The notes: generated by a model not told the origin, from the letters alone. Shown: positions 1-8,876, counted from the stretch's first letter. The stretch is 64,000 nucleotides of DNA from Methanoregula sp. (GCA_026625165.1 CP112999.1:1800729-1864728), one strand, 5' to 3'. Numbers and translations are program-made.

Positions 1-207
1 CTTGACTGCCTCAAACGGGAATTTCAGGATCTTGTCATCCTCCATCTCATAATTTGTTGTGTCAAATGTCTGGTCAGGATGGATGAGCAATTCAATGACC
101 TGCCCGGAATCAAAATCGACCCTGATATTCTTGAGGGTTCCGATGAGCTTCCCGTCATTGGTCATAACCTTTTTTCGTGAGAGACTGCGGGCAAATACGC
201 GTGTCAT
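1..207 (-). CDS. PRC-barrel domain protein (partial, runs off left edge)
   Basis: The 69 visible residues begin MTRVFARSLSRKKVM and continue with a compact beta-rich stretch containing KLIGTLKNIRVDF and an acidic turn, the pattern of a PRC-barrel domain. Archaeal members are short cytoplasmic proteins, proposed to act in RNA handling or cell-division complexes; which role applies here is unknown. The C-terminus lies outside the window. An AT-rich box at 222-237 lies about 25 bases upstream of the ATG, so the mRNA may be leaderless. The family call is moderately firm, the function is not known. Confidence 0.75.
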   Translation of the reverse strand, partial: MTRVFARSLSRKKVMTNDGKLIGTLKNIRVDFDSGQVIELLIHPDQTFDTTNYEMEDDKILKFPFEAVK

Positions 208-221
208 AAAAAAATTGACGA

Positions 222-237
222 CGTATAAATATATAAA
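222..237 (-). promoter_or_regulatory. TATA box for the PRC-barrel gene
   Basis: On the minus strand this reads as a run of TATATATTTATA type about 15-30 bases before the ATG at 207. Archaeal transcription starts about 25 bases downstream of the TATA centre, which would put the start at or next to the ATG and give a leaderless message. Read by eye. Confidence 0.5.
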
Positions 238-303
238 GTGTTCCTAAAAAGGGATTATTTCGGGCTTTTTCTGAATTTTTCAGGGATTACGGAGGCTTAT
301 TCG

Positions 304-513
304 TTATTTGAACATTTCAGCTGCTATTATAACATCAGAACCTCTCACGGTCTTTCTGCCTGCATGATCTGACATCTTTTTTGCCTCTTTTGCAAGAAAC
401 ACGCCGTATTCCTCCATAAGGTTGGCAAGTGTTGCTGTTGCATCGGCGCTGACACGCCCGGCACCAGCTTTTTTCATGATCCGTTCAACAGCGGATTGGG
501 ATAATTCAGTCAT
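304..513 (-). CDS. Archaeal histone (HMf type)
   Basis: A 69-residue protein made of a single histone fold, the full length of archaeal HMfA/HMfB-type histones. It wraps DNA as dimers and tetramers or longer filaments. Visible signatures are the N-terminal helix (QSAVERIMKKAG), the loop residues GRVSADA, the long middle helix and the C-terminal GRKTVRGSDVIIAAEMF, which carries the conserved DNA-contacting KTVR loop. No tail or extra domain is present. Its own promoter is suggested by a TATA-like box at 547-561. It lies downstream of the HTH-CBS regulator gene on the same strand but appears separately transcribed. Confidence 0.95.
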   Translation of the reverse strand: MTELSQSAVERIMKKAGAGRVSADATATLANLMEEYGVFLAKEAKKMSDHAGRKTVRGSDVIIAAEMFK

Positions 514-546
514 TTTAATTGCGTCCCCTTCTTTGGTTCACTTCTC

Positions 547-561
547 ATGGTATAAAAATAT
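547..561 (-). promoter_or_regulatory. TATA box for the histone gene
   Basis: On the minus strand the sequence reads ATATTTTTATACC, centred about 40 bases upstream of the histone ATG, allowing a short leader. It lies in the 63-base space between the end of the HTH-CBS gene and the histone start. Confidence 0.5.
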
Positions 562-576
562 GTCACAACCCGTTCT

Positions 577-1455
577 TTATACCGATGGGAAAACCCTGAT
601 GATATCGGACTTGGTAAGGATCCCCACGGGTTTTCCGTCCTCAACCACAATGAGCCGGCCGATCTCCCGTTCCTTGAACTTCCGCACCACCTCAAATAGT
701 TTTGTACTGGACGGGACTTCAACAACATCCGTAGTCATTACGGCAGATACCTTGCTTGTCATCGGCAGCTCGTTTCCAATCGCCTTGGTGATATCGCTCA
801 TGGTGATGATACCCCGTAGATTTCCCCGATCGATGACTGGCGCCCCGTGGATATGACAGTTATTAAATAGAGCCACCGCATCACGGATGGTGTCAGAGCT
901 CTGCAGGGTTTTTAATGGCGAACTCATGTAATATTTTATTGCCTTTTTCGGGAGGGAGACCATCTCTGACGTGGAGATCAATAAAGACTGTTCCGCTTCA
1001 TCCTTTCCAAACACCTCTCCCTTGATGACCAGCTTGTTTACCGGTGTCGGGCCAATGGCAATCTGGTCGCCAATCTCAAAAAATTTGGCGCTTCCGACCA
1101 GTTTGATGACCGCATGGCAGATATCGGGATGACAGAGGGTGGTGAAATCGATCTCCGTTACACTTGCCCCTTTTACGACTTCCCCGTTCCGGCTGATGCT
1201 GACTTCATAGTCACCCGCGGCATTACTCAGGTTGAGCGCTTTGTAGGCAAGGGCGGTGGGTATGTACCCGCCTTTGGGGCCGGGCACGCCATCGACAAGC
1301 CCGATTGTTTTTAATGCCTGCATCTGGTTGCGGACAGTGCCGGGGTTCCGCCGGATCACATCCGCGATCTCCTCCCCCTTGATCGAATGGGAGTGCTGGT
1401 AATAAAGCGTGATGAGAGTGATGAGGATATCTTTCTGGATAAGGGATAAGTCCAT
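577..1455 (-). CDS. HTH-CBS domain transcriptional regulator
   Basis: A 292-residue protein with an N-terminal winged helix (about residues 1-70, SHSIKGEEIADVIRRNPGTV) followed by a beta-rich middle region and two CBS domains (about 175-230 and 235-290, ending with KPVGILTKSDIIRVF). Paired CBS domains bind adenosine nucleotides or S-adenosylmethionine, so this is probably a ligand-sensing DNA-binding regulator. The chosen ATG (MDLSLIQ) is where HTH homology begins; the frame stays open 71 codons further upstream, but that stretch lies opposite the NOG1 gene and does not look like protein. It is divergent from NOG1, separated by 46 bases with shared AT-rich boxes. The ligand and targets cannot be told from sequence. 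Confidence 0.85.
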   Translation of the reverse strand: MDLSLIQKDILITLITLYYQHSHSIKGEEIADVIRRNPGTVRNQMQALKTIGLVDGVPGPKGGYIPTALAYKALNLSNAAGDYEVSISRNGEVVKGASVTEIDFTTLCHPDICHAVIKLVGSAKFFEIGDQIAIGPTPVNKLVIKGEVFGKDEAEQSLLISTSEMVSLPKKAIKYYMSSPLKTLQSSDTIRDAVALFNNCHIHGAPVIDRGNLRGIITMSDITKAIGNELPMTSKVSAVMTTDVVEVPSSTKLFEVVRKFKEREIGRLIVVEDGKPVGILTKSDIIRVFPSV

Positions 1456-1501
1456 AACGATAAACCGTATAACGTTCCATAAATATATAGGTTGAAGATG
1501 C
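1456..1501. promoter_or_regulatory. Short divergent promoter region, HTH-CBS regulator / NOG1
   Basis: Only 46 bases separate the two divergent starts. They contain a symmetric AT-rich core at about 1478-1492 (CATAAATATATAGG) that reads as a TATA box for the minus-strand regulator, with a second AT patch at 1458-1470. The regulator may therefore control itself and the GTPase; this is inferred from position. Confidence 0.45.
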
Positions 1502-2470
1502 GTGGAGTTTGAAAAGCTACCGACGGTGCCAACGGCGGATGAGATCCTTGACCGGAGTTTTCGGCGTGCGGCAAAGAAGAGAAAAGAGAAGGTGAACAAG
1601 GACCGGGCGAATGAGGAGTTTGTCAGGGCTGTCAGCCATGCGATCCATGACCGTCTGGTGTATATCATCCGCGGTTTTCCGGAATTTGAAGAACTCCCTC
1701 AGTTTTACCGTGATATGGTGGAGATTTTATACGGCCTTGACCGGATCAAGCAGGCGCTGGGAGCGGTCGGGTGGGCAGCAAAACACACAAAAATGGTCGG
1801 GAGCGAGCTGGCATTCCAGTCAAGGAAAGCCCCGGACCCGCTCGTAGTGCGCAAGCGGGCGGTTGCCCGTCTCGCCTCCATGGTCCACCAGATCGACAAG
1901 GACCTGCTGTTTTTGAACGAGGTGCGCAATGTCCTGCGGCAGCTTCCTCATATCGATGATGCATTTACCATTGTGATTGCAGGGTACCCGAATGTCGGCA
2001 AATCGTCATTCATCCGCCGGGTTTCCACGGCAACCCCGGAAATTGCATCCTACCCGTTCACCACAAAGGGTGTGATTGTCGGGCACCGGGATACAGGAAG
2101 GGACCGGGTCCAGTTTGTCGATACCCCCGGGATCCTCGACCGCCCGGGTGACGAGCGCAACGCGATTGAGCAGCAGGCACTTTCTGCTGTAATGAATGTG
2201 GCTGACGTGATCCTCTTTATAATTGACCCGTCGGGACACTGCGGGTATCCCATGGAGGCGCAGCAGCACCTGCTCGAAGAAGTGAAAGGACTGGTCGGGA
2301 TTCCCATCGTCATCGTTGCAAACAAATCAGATATCACCCGGACCGATCAGTATGATTCGATGTCAACGGAAAGCGGGGAGGGTGTCGATGAGGTGCTCGA
2401 TCAACTTCTCTCCTACCGTCCCGCGCCTACAAAAGTGACGAAAGCGCCCACCCCAGGGCAAATCCGGTAA
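1502..2470 (+). CDS. NOG1-family ribosome-assembly GTPase
   Basis: A 322-residue GTPase of the NOG1 (Nucleolar GTP-binding 1) family, which acts in large-subunit ribosome assembly. An N-terminal helical bundle (about residues 15-150) precedes the G domain: G1 GYPNVGKSS at 161-169, G3 DTPG at 207-210, G4 NKSD at 274-277. The protein is a short archaeal form without the eukaryotic C-terminal extension. The start is a GTG; no upstream ATG fits the frame. Its last 44 bases overlap the convergent presenilin-like gene. Confidence 0.9.
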   Translation: MEFEKLPTVPTADEILDRSFRRAAKKRKEKVNKDRANEEFVRAVSHAIHDRLVYIIRGFPEFEELPQFYRDMVEILYGLDRIKQALGAVGWAAKHTKMVGSELAFQSRKAPDPLVVRKRAVARLASMVHQIDKDLLFLNEVRNVLRQLPHIDDAFTIVIAGYPNVGKSSFIRRVSTATPEIASYPFTTKGVIVGHRDTGRDRVQFVDTPGILDRPGDERNAIEQQALSAVMNVADVILFIIDPSGHCGYPMEAQQHLLEEVKGLVGIPIVIVANKSDITRTDQYDSMSTESGEGVDEVLDQLLSYRPAPTKVTKAPTPGQIR

Positions 2471-3320
2471 GCGTGCCGCCGTTGAGGGGCGGGAGCCCTG
2501 CCTGGGGGCGTCCCGAATTCACAAAATACAGGAGCACCACGAGCCCGGCCAGCGAGCCGATGATTGCACCAATGGCTGGCAGGTTGATAAATCCCAGCAC
2601 CCGGTAGCCCTTCATAAAGACATTGGCAGACACGACGAGGATGGAGGGCATGATAAGATCGCCCATCCCCATGATGAATGCAGCCCGCTCTCCTCCTTCT
2701 TCCAGCTTCCCGATGCCCTCGCGTATGAACGAATAGTCACGCCTCTTGGGGATCACAAAGAGGATCGGTGTTTTAAGGTCGATGACCCCTTCAGCAAGCG
2801 TGATCATGTGTTTGGTCTTGTACACCGAGATCGCGTCGTAGACTGCAAGAAGAATCAGCAGGACGACAACCGGGACAATATCGAGCGAAACACCGAAGAT
2901 GGATGCCACGCCCGCGGCGATGAGTACCCCGAGCGTATCGATCACGTACCATTCAGGGTATTTATAGAGCAGGACTGTCGCGCCAAGAGAGAGCGCGAGC
3001 ATCAGCAGGACCGCGGCATCCGTCATGCCGATAGCGGTATTGACGATCGCCGAGAATATATAGCAGAACGAGAGAAAAATGGAGACGGCGATCACAAGAG
3101 CAATAATCTTTTTTAAGCCAAATCTGATGAGCAGGAGCAAAAAGCCGGTGAAGACCAGCAGGATGAGAACAAATATGCCGATGTTTGCCACTGAAGTTGG
3201 GTCCTCAAAGGCCGTGATGCCGGCTTCCTGCACCGGAAGCGAGAGGACGAGCGCCACAATCTCGACGAGAATCAGCAGCAGTGGCATGGCAAGGAACGGG
3301 ATAAGTCGTTTGTAGTCCAT
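2427..3320 (-). CDS. Presenilin-type intramembrane aspartyl protease (A22, PSH family)
   Basis: A 297-residue polytopic membrane protein with about nine hydrophobic segments. The two catalytic aspartates of GxGD proteases are visible: D162 in the YD motif (LLAVYDAISV) and D221 in GMGD. The third signature, PAL in presenilins, appears here as PPL at 277-279. It matches the archaeal presenilin-homologue family known from Methanoculleus. It should cleave transmembrane substrates within the bilayer; no archaeal substrate is apparent nearby. The 3' end overlaps NOG1 by 44 bases in convergent orientation. Confidence 0.88.
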   Translation of the reverse strand: MDYKRLIPFLAMPLLLILVEIVALVLSLPVQEAGITAFEDPTSVANIGIFVLILLVFTGFLLLLIRFGLKKIIALVIAVSIFLSFCYIFSAIVNTAIGMTDAAVLLMLALSLGATVLLYKYPEWYVIDTLGVLIAAGVASIFGVSLDIVPVVVLLILLAVYDAISVYKTKHMITLAEGVIDLKTPILFVIPKRRDYSFIREGIGKLEEGGERAAFIMGMGDLIMPSILVVSANVFMKGYRVLGFINLPAIGAIIGSLAGLVVLLYFVNSGRPQAGLPPLNGGTLTGFALGWALSSLL

Positions 3321-3374
3321 GGGGTGTCTCCAGCTATAGTTAGCTTAATTACTGTATCTCCATCATCTAAAAGC

Positions 3375-3689
3375 ATGGAGATTCGTGAATACTTCATTGA
3401 TATCGTTCTCACGGTGGTCATGATCGTCTCCACCCTCGTGCTCATCCTCCGTTTCTGGCAGGACTTCACCATAGCCGTCGCTGCCATCCTCATGATGCTC
3501 TCGCTGGGCGGACTCTTTCTTTCCATGCACGTGAAGGTCAGGAAGCTTGAACGCAGCGTAATTTCGCGCGAGCGCGTGCTCCGCTCTAACCTCGAAGAGA
3601 TCTCAAAGAGGATGGCGCAGAAGCATGACATGGCAATCACCCACCTCGATGAACTGATCGGTGAATATTCCAAACGGGTGTACCGGTAA
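3375..3689 (+). CDS. Small membrane protein with C-terminal coiled coil
   Basis: The 104 residues begin with MEIREYF, followed by two hydrophobic segments (about 8-28 and 32-50) and a charged helical tail of about 50 residues that looks like a short coiled coil. I do not recognise a named family. A GTG 17 codons upstream extends the frame, but the ATG is preferred because the extension is a poor match to a soluble leader and crowds the divergent presenilin-like gene. It is just upstream of FEN-1 and may be cotranscribed with it. Confidence 0.7.
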   Translation: MEIREYFIDIVLTVVMIVSTLVLILRFWQDFTIAVAAILMMLSLGGLFLSMHVKVRKLERSVISRERVLRSNLEEISKRMAQKHDMAITHLDELIGEYSKRVYR

Positions 3690-3716
3690 CTTTTTGTCTG
3701 TCAGCCGGGAGTGTTC

Positions 3717-4718
3717 ATGGGCGTCGCACTTAGGGATATCATCATTGATTATAAATCGCCCGTGAGCTGGGACGCGCTTTCAGGTGTGGCAGCGATTGAC
3801 GCGAATAACGCGCTCTACCAGTTCCTGACGATCATCCGCCAACCGGACGGCACGCCGCTGATGGACCGCACAGGGCGGGTGACGTCCCATCTCTCGGGAA
3901 TCCTTTTCCGTACGACAAACTTCATGGAAAAAGGGATCCGGCCGGTCTTTGTTTTCGATGGAGTCCCGACCGATCTCAAGAAGGCAACCATCGACCTGCG
4001 CAGGAAGACCAGAACGGATGCACACGAACGGTGGAAGGATGCAGTTGAGCGCGGGGATGACGAGGAGGCATATAAGCAGGCGCGGGCGTCCACCCGCGTG
4101 GATGCGGAAGTGATACGGACGTCACAGGATCTCCTCCGGCTTATGGGCATTCCTTATCTCCAGGCACCCGGGGAGGGGGAGGCGCAGGCAGCGCATATGG
4201 CGGCAAAGGGGGATGTGCGGTATGTGATATCCCAGGACTATGATACGCTCCTCTTCGGGACGCCCACGCTGGTAAGAAACCTTACAGTGAGCGGGAAGCG
4301 GAAGATCCACGGGCGCACCATCACTGTCAATCCCGAACGCATCATCCTTGCCGACCTGCTTGGGGGGATGCAACTCACAAGGGAGCAGCTCATCGAGATC
4401 GGGATCCTTATCGGGACGGATTTCAATGAAGGGGTAACCGGGATCGGGCCCAAGACCGCCCTCAAGATCGTGCAGAAAGGGGAGTTTATGTATAAGTTAC
4501 GGGAAAAGCTGCCTGACTTTGACCCGGAGCCTATCCGTGACCTCTTCCTCCACCCTGCGGTGACCGATTCCTATGACCTCTCATGGAACCGGCCGGATGT
4601 GGAGGGCATTGTGCAGCTCCTCTGCGGCACCTATGACTTTTCCGAAGAGCGGGTACGGAAGGTACTCGAAGGGTTCACCGTAAAGGCAGGGCAGAAGACG
4701 CTGGAAGGATGGTTTTAA
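3717..4718 (+). CDS. fen: Flap endonuclease 1 (FEN-1)
   Basis: A 333-residue structure-specific nuclease that removes 5' flaps during Okazaki-fragment maturation and repair. All seven metal-binding carboxylates can be placed: D28, D81, E153, E155, D174, D176 and D235. The N-terminal XPG region and internal XPG motif ([14 protein letters not shown]) are followed by a helix-hairpin-helix ([13 protein letters not shown]). The protein ends with a PCNA-interacting peptide, QKTLEGWF. The start MGVALRD matches archaeal FEN-1, so the ATG at 3717 is preferred over the GTG six bases upstream. Confidence 0.97.
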   Translation: MGVALRDIIIDYKSPVSWDALSGVAAIDANNALYQFLTIIRQPDGTPLMDRTGRVTSHLSGILFRTTNFMEKGIRPVFVFDGVPTDLKKATIDLRRKTRTDAHERWKDAVERGDDEEAYKQARASTRVDAEVIRTSQDLLRLMGIPYLQAPGEGEAQAAHMAAKGDVRYVISQDYDTLLFGTPTLVRNLTVSGKRKIHGRTITVNPERIILADLLGGMQLTREQLIEIGILIGTDFNEGVTGIGPKTALKIVQKGEFMYKLREKLPDFDPEPIRDLFLHPAVTDSYDLSWNRPDVEGIVQLLCGTYDFSEERVRKVLEGFTVKAGQKTLEGWF

Positions 4719-4807
4719 ACCTAAGATAAAAATTTCAGGAATAAGGAAGGCACTGGAACGAAGAAACCTAATTCCTCCACCATTAAGGAAACCGGCCCCC
4801 ATATGAA

Positions 4808-4844
4808 CACATATAAACCCCGGTAAGATGCATTTTTTATACCA
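4808..4844 (+). promoter_or_regulatory. Candidate promoter of the ycaO-tfuA operon
   Basis: Two AT-rich boxes, ACATATAAACC near 4808 and TTTTTTATACC near 4833, lie in the 172-base gap upstream of ycaO. The second would give a leader of about 30 bases with GGTGA as a weak ribosome-binding site just before the ATG at 4891. Confidence 0.4.
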
Positions 4845-4890
4845 GCATTGTGATCCGGTCAAAAATCACATGATTACCCGGTGACCTCCC

Positions 4891-6102
4891 ATGCAGCTCC
4901 AACCCTGTAAAAAAACGTACAACCAAGAGACCCAGCGGGCATTACCGCTGAGTGAAACCCTTGCCCGGATCGAACCGAAAGTACCTGCAGCAGGGATAAC
5001 ACGGGTCGCCGACATCACAAACCTTGACCGGGTCGGCATCCCGGTCTTTTCCTGCATACGGCCGACCGCCGAAGACGGGGCGATTACGGTATACAATGGC
5101 AAAGGGGCCACAGTCGAGGAGTCCCGGATCTCGGCGATTATGGAAGGGATTGAGCGGTATTGTGCAGAGGTGCATGACCGCAGGGTTGAAAGGGGACATT
5201 ATTACGAGATGTTCGGGAAAGGGCGGATCGTCGATCCCCGTGATATGATCCTCCCAAGCGATGCAGATCCTGACCAGATCCTCCCGTGGTTTGAGGGATA
5301 TGATATTGTAAACGATGAGCAGGTCCTTGTCCCTGCACAGGCAGTCTTCCATCCCCTGCCTCCCCATTACCGCTCGCTGTTCCGTACCAACACCAACGGC
5401 CTTGCATCGGGAAACACCATGGAAGAGGCGATCTTTCACGCCCTTGCTGAAGTGATCGAGCGGGACGCATGGTCGCTTGTCGAGGCATCGAGAGACACCG
5501 GGCAAAACGTGATACATATTGATGATCCGCTCATCAACGACATGCAGAAGAAATTTGCCGATGCGCAGGTCGAGGTTACTGTCCGCGATATCACATCCGA
5601 CATCGGCATCCCCACGATGGCGGCAGTCGCCGATGACGTGCTCTTAAAAGACCCCATCCTCCTCACCATGGGTATGGGGACACACACGAGCAAACGGGTT
5701 GCGGTCATGCGGGCGCTCACTGAGGTGGCGCAGAGCAGGCTCACCCAGATCCATGGTGCGCGTGAAGATACAACGATCGCACAACTGCGCAAGAAGATGG
5801 GATATGAAAGGGCAAAACGAATGAATGCGTACTGGTTTAAGGATAACGGGACAGTCGATTACAGCACGCTCCGTTCCTGCGACAGCGATGATTTCTTAAA
5901 AGATATCCGGATTATGACGGATGCCTTAAAAAAGAGGGGTCTGGACCGTGTCATTGTCATCGACCTGAGCCGGGACGAGATAGGCATCCCTGTCGTCCGG
6001 GTGGTTGTCCCCGGCCTTGAATCGTACGCGATGGACCAGGAACGCAAGGGGAACAGGGTAAAATATGCACAGGATCACGGTTTTTCTAGGGCCAAGTCTT
6101 GA
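4891..6102 (+). CDS. ycaO: YcaO-type enzyme, McrA glycine thioamidation
   Basis: A 403-residue YcaO-domain protein. YcaO enzymes activate a backbone amide with ATP; with TfuA the methanogen enzyme converts a glycine of methyl-coenzyme M reductase subunit McrA to thioglycine. Acidic ATP/Mg-binding clusters are visible in the family order: EGIERYCAE (about residue 88), HALAEVIERDAW (about 182) and ALTEVAQSR (about 275). There is no N-terminal E1-like domain, as expected for the TfuA-linked class. The last 38 bases overlap tfuA, so the two are almost certainly translated together. The mcr operon itself is not in the window. Confidence 0.93.
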   Translation: MQLQPCKKTYNQETQRALPLSETLARIEPKVPAAGITRVADITNLDRVGIPVFSCIRPTAEDGAITVYNGKGATVEESRISAIMEGIERYCAEVHDRRVERGHYYEMFGKGRIVDPRDMILPSDADPDQILPWFEGYDIVNDEQVLVPAQAVFHPLPPHYRSLFRTNTNGLASGNTMEEAIFHALAEVIERDAWSLVEASRDTGQNVIHIDDPLINDMQKKFADAQVEVTVRDITSDIGIPTMAAVADDVLLKDPILLTMGMGTHTSKRVAVMRALTEVAQSRLTQIHGAREDTTIAQLRKKMGYERAKRMNAYWFKDNGTVDYSTLRSCDSDDFLKDIRIMTDALKKRGLDRVIVIDLSRDEIGIPVVRVVVPGLESYAMDQERKGNRVKYAQDHGFSRAKS

Positions 6103-6718
6103 CCGAAAAGAGGCCGAGCAGATCCTTTCCGCCACGTATCTCCCACCCGCAAAGCGCGGCGACCTCCTCGCTGCTGCCAAAAATGGTGCAACCATCATCT
6201 GCCTGATCGATGGCGTGTTCCACCAGGAATCCGCCGTTGCCCACCGTGAAATTCTCAGTGCGCTACGGCAGGGCATCCGGGTGATCGGCGCATCAAGCAT
6301 GGGAGCTCTCCGGGCTGCTGAGATGGACACGCTGGGTATGGAAGGCGTCGGTGAGATCTATCGTATGTATAAAACCGGCGATCTTGTCTCGGATGACGAA
6401 GTGGCATTAATCTTTGATCCGGTCACCGGTGCAGCGCTTTCAGAACCGTTAATCAATATACGGTGCGCCCTCAAAAAGGCCCGTGAGGAAGGGATCATCG
6501 ACACGAAAGCCCATGACGCACTCCTTGCCGCAGCACGCTCCGTGTTCTACCCGCAGAGAACATACAGCCGGATTGTTGCGGTTACCGGCGACAACATCAA
6601 TGCCGGGATGCGTGAACGGTTCCTGTCATGGGTCAAAACCGAACCCTGCGACCAGAAAAGGATCGATGCAATCGCTGCCCTGACAAGCCTGAGCCGGATC
6701 CCACCTGATAAAAAATAA
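6065..6718 (+). CDS. tfuA: TfuA-like protein, partner of YcaO
   Basis: The 217 residues carry the TfuA core: FLGPSL near the N-terminus, IICLIDGVFHQ and GASSMGALRAAE. TfuA proteins accompany YcaO in thioamide-forming clusters and are thought to supply sulfide or recruit the substrate peptide; in methanogens the pair modifies McrA. The start overlaps ycaO by 38 bases in another frame. It ends one base before the stop of the convergent lipid-synthase gene, with no room for a separate terminator. Confidence 0.92.
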   Translation: MHRITVFLGPSLDRKEAEQILSATYLPPAKRGDLLAAAKNGATIICLIDGVFHQESAVAHREILSALRQGIRVIGASSMGALRAAEMDTLGMEGVGEIYRMYKTGDLVSDDEVALIFDPVTGAALSEPLINIRCALKKAREEGIIDTKAHDALLAAARSVFYPQRTYSRIVAVTGDNINAGMRERFLSWVKTEPCDQKRIDAIAALTSLSRIPPDKK

Positions 6719-7315
6719 TTACTCCACTTTTCTCCAGACAAATAAAAACCGCTGGATCGCAGTGAAATGCCCGAAAACCCCGAACAGGACAAGGAGCCAT
6801 CCAAGCCAGCTCAGCCCGTAAATGCTATAGGGCACAAACAGCCCGATGATCCCTACAACGAGGATCAAGACGAGGCGATCTGCCCGGCCCAGCAATCCGC
6901 CATAATACCGTCCCACACCGACAGCCTGCGCCTGCGTACCGAGATATGATGCCATCAGAACCCCGGTAAGTGCGAAAACGCCAATCTGCCAAGGAACCAG
7001 TCCCCCTGCGAAGATCCCAGTGATAATGAAGATATCCGCGTAACGGTCGACCGCATGGTCAAGGAAATCGCCCCTCGTGCTCTGGACCTTCATCTCCCGT
7101 GCCACTGCCCCGTCCATCGCATCGCAGAATGCATTGAGGGCGACTGCCACAATTGCCCATAACTCCACTCCGAGGTAAAACAGGAACCCGGCGGCAGCCG
7201 ATGCAATGAGCGCCGCGATTGTAAAAAAGTTCGGCGTCAGCCTGCACCTGATTGCGATAGAGACCATCGGGTCGAACCAGACTTTTACATAAGACCGGTA
7301 CTGGTCAAGTGTCAC
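6719..7315 (-). CDS. CDP-alcohol phosphatidyltransferase, probably archaetidylinositol-phosphate synthase
   Basis: A 198-residue membrane enzyme with about six hydrophobic segments. The CDP-alcohol phosphotransferase motif is complete: D65, D68, G69, A72, R73, G82, D86 and D90. Archaeal members of this length attach an alcohol phosphate (often myo-inositol-1-phosphate) to CDP-archaeol to make polar ether lipids. Substrate choice is inferred from family length and archaeal context, and a related headgroup cannot be excluded. The start overlaps the upstream kinase gene by four bases (ATGA), so the two are cotranscribed. Confidence 0.85.
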   Translation of the reverse strand: MTLDQYRSYVKVWFDPMVSIAIRCRLTPNFFTIAALIASAAAGFLFYLGVELWAIVAVALNAFCDAMDGAVAREMKVQSTRGDFLDHAVDRYADIFIITGIFAGGLVPWQIGVFALTGVLMASYLGTQAQAVGVGRYYGGLLGRADRLVLILVVGIIGLFVPYSIYGLSWLGWLLVLFGVFGHFTAIQRFLFVWRKVE

Positions 7316-7824
7316 ATTCCCGCCTCCACAAACATTGACCAGTCGATCCTGCCGAACTCTGCCGGAATCTCATCGTGTACGAACCGTTCAATCCGGGTGG
7401 CGCAATACGCCGGCTTGAGGGCAGTGGTGTCAATTTCAAGGATATGTGAGGGGTCATGCATATCGACCGTCTCGATCAGGCAGACATCCAGCGCTTCAGC
7501 CTCCACGTTCTCCGAGACCTTTGTTGCAGGGTAGTTCCGTTTCATGAGCCGTTTTTTCAGTTCGTCGGGGCGGCACCGGAGCACTACGACACGGTCGCAG
7601 GACAGCAGGTGTGAAAAATGACCTTCCACAAAACCGTCCACCCGGGGAAACTCGCGGGCCCACTTTACCGCATCGAACTCCTGTGTATGCCGGTCTTCGT
7701 CTTCTCCGGTGATATAGGGTTTTACCGTGTCAACGAGGCGGACAATCGTATGCCCGCGGCGGGCAAGCTCGTCTGCCACCATGGATTTTCCAGTGCCGGG
7801 TGTCCCGGTGATACCGCACATCAT
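7312..7824 (-). CDS. Fap7/AK6-like adenylate kinase (NTPase)
   Basis: A 170-residue P-loop protein: GTPGTGKS at residues 7-14 right at the N-terminus, then acidic and arginine-rich core motifs (VVVLRCRPDELKKRL and a downstream SENVEAEALDV). This order fits the AK6/Fap7 group, which has adenylate-kinase and ATPase activity and assists small-subunit ribosome maturation in eukaryotes and archaea. It overlaps both neighbours by four bases (hisC upstream, lipid synthase downstream), so it sits in the middle of one operon. The precise substrate remains inferred. Confidence 0.85.
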   Translation of the reverse strand: MMCGITGTPGTGKSMVADELARRGHTIVRLVDTVKPYITGEDEDRHTQEFDAVKWAREFPRVDGFVEGHFSHLLSCDRVVVLRCRPDELKKRLMKRNYPATKVSENVEAEALDVCLIETVDMHDPSHILEIDTTALKPAYCATRIERFVHDEIPAEFGRIDWSMFVEAGM

Positions 7825-8876
7825 AAACCGTTAATCGCTGAAATGAAGAGTTCGTTCTCCCAGTCCTCCCCGATGCTGACCCTGATATAATGGTCGGGGA
7901 GCCCGGCAAAACTTTTACACGAGCGGACGATAACACCCTTGCGGGCGAGTTTCTCTACCATCTGATCACCGGTACAGGGAGATACATCCACCATCACGAA
8001 GTTTGCGTCAGACGGCATAACCGGGTACTTCACTTCATGAGAGAACAGTCTTCTCCACCGTTTCACCTGCGCGATGTAGCGCGCCGCGTGCTCCGAATCC
8101 GCAATCGCGTGTGCAGCTGCAGCAGCGGACACAGTATTGACCGTAAACGGGGTACCTGCTCTCTGGTAGTATGGCACGAGCCATGCGGGCACAAATGCAT
8201 ACCCGATACGGAGCCCGGCAAGTGAGTGCACCTTGGAAAATGTCCGGCCGAGGATCAGGTTATCAAACTTTTTTGTGAGCGGGAGATAATCCAGATCAGA
8301 GAATTCCACGTAGGCGTTGTCAAGGAACAGGACCCCTCCTATCCCTTCGAGCACCTCTTTTACCCCATCGACCGGCGTCGCATTGCCGGTCGGGTTGTTC
8401 GGGGAGCACAGGATCGTGACCTTAGCCTTTTTGCCGGCATGGGCAAGTGCCTTTGCATTGACTGAAAAATCCTTTTCCCTGGAGACCGTAACAACGTTTG
8501 CCCCCTGAGCTCTCGCTGCAAGTGCGTAAAAAGAGAAGGTCGGCGTGGCGATTACGACAGTCTCACCGGGTTCAACCAGCGTCCTTATGACCGTTTCGAT
8601 GACCCCGTCCATACCGACACCGGTGACAAACGGGTAATCACCGTAATGTGCTTTAAGTGCACTTGTAAGGATATCCACATGTTCATCGGGATACCGGTTC
8701 GCCTGCCGAAGCGCCGTTTCCGCAGCTGTTATTGCCCGGGGTGACGGGGGCTCCGGGTTCTCGTTGCTTGCAAGCCGTGCGATGGGGGAGATGTTGTACT
8801 CTCCCGCGATCTCTTCTGCCTTTCTGGCAAATACATAACCGCCCTGTTTATAGCACGGCCTGACCAAGCGCTCCAT
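7821..8876 (-). CDS. hisC: Histidinol-phosphate aminotransferase
   Basis: A 351-residue fold-type I PLP aminotransferase catalysing the histidinol-phosphate / imidazole-acetol-phosphate step of histidine synthesis. Visible are the substrate region RLASNENPEPPSP, the nucleotide-free PLP site with SPNNPTGNATP, and the Schiff-base lysine in GRTFSKVHSLAGLRIG. Length is typical. Its start lies inside the end of argD (29-base overlap) and its end overlaps the kinase gene by four bases, giving an argD-hisC-kinase-lipid-synthase operon. HisD is encoded 11 kb away in this window. Confidence 0.93.
   Translation of the reverse strand: MERLVRPCYKQGGYVFARKAEEIAGEYNISPIARLASNENPEPPSPRAITAAETALRQANRYPDEHVDILTSALKAHYGDYPFVTGVGMDGVIETVIRTLVEPGETVVIATPTFSFYALAARAQGANVVTVSREKDFSVNAKALAHAGKKAKVTILCSPNNPTGNATPVDGVKEVLEGIGGVLFLDNAYVEFSDLDYLPLTKKFDNLILGRTFSKVHSLAGLRIGYAFVPAWLVPYYQRAGTPFTVNTVSAAAAAHAIADSEHAARYIAQVKRWRRLFSHEVKYPVMPSDANFVMVDVSPCTGDQMVEKLARKGVIVRSCKSFAGLPDHYIRVSIGEDWENELFISAINGL

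Noticed and set aside
1456..1668. N-terminal extension of the HTH-CBS regulator
   Set aside because: The frame is open, but the extra 71 codons lie antisense to NOG1 and would place an implausible leader ahead of the winged helix.
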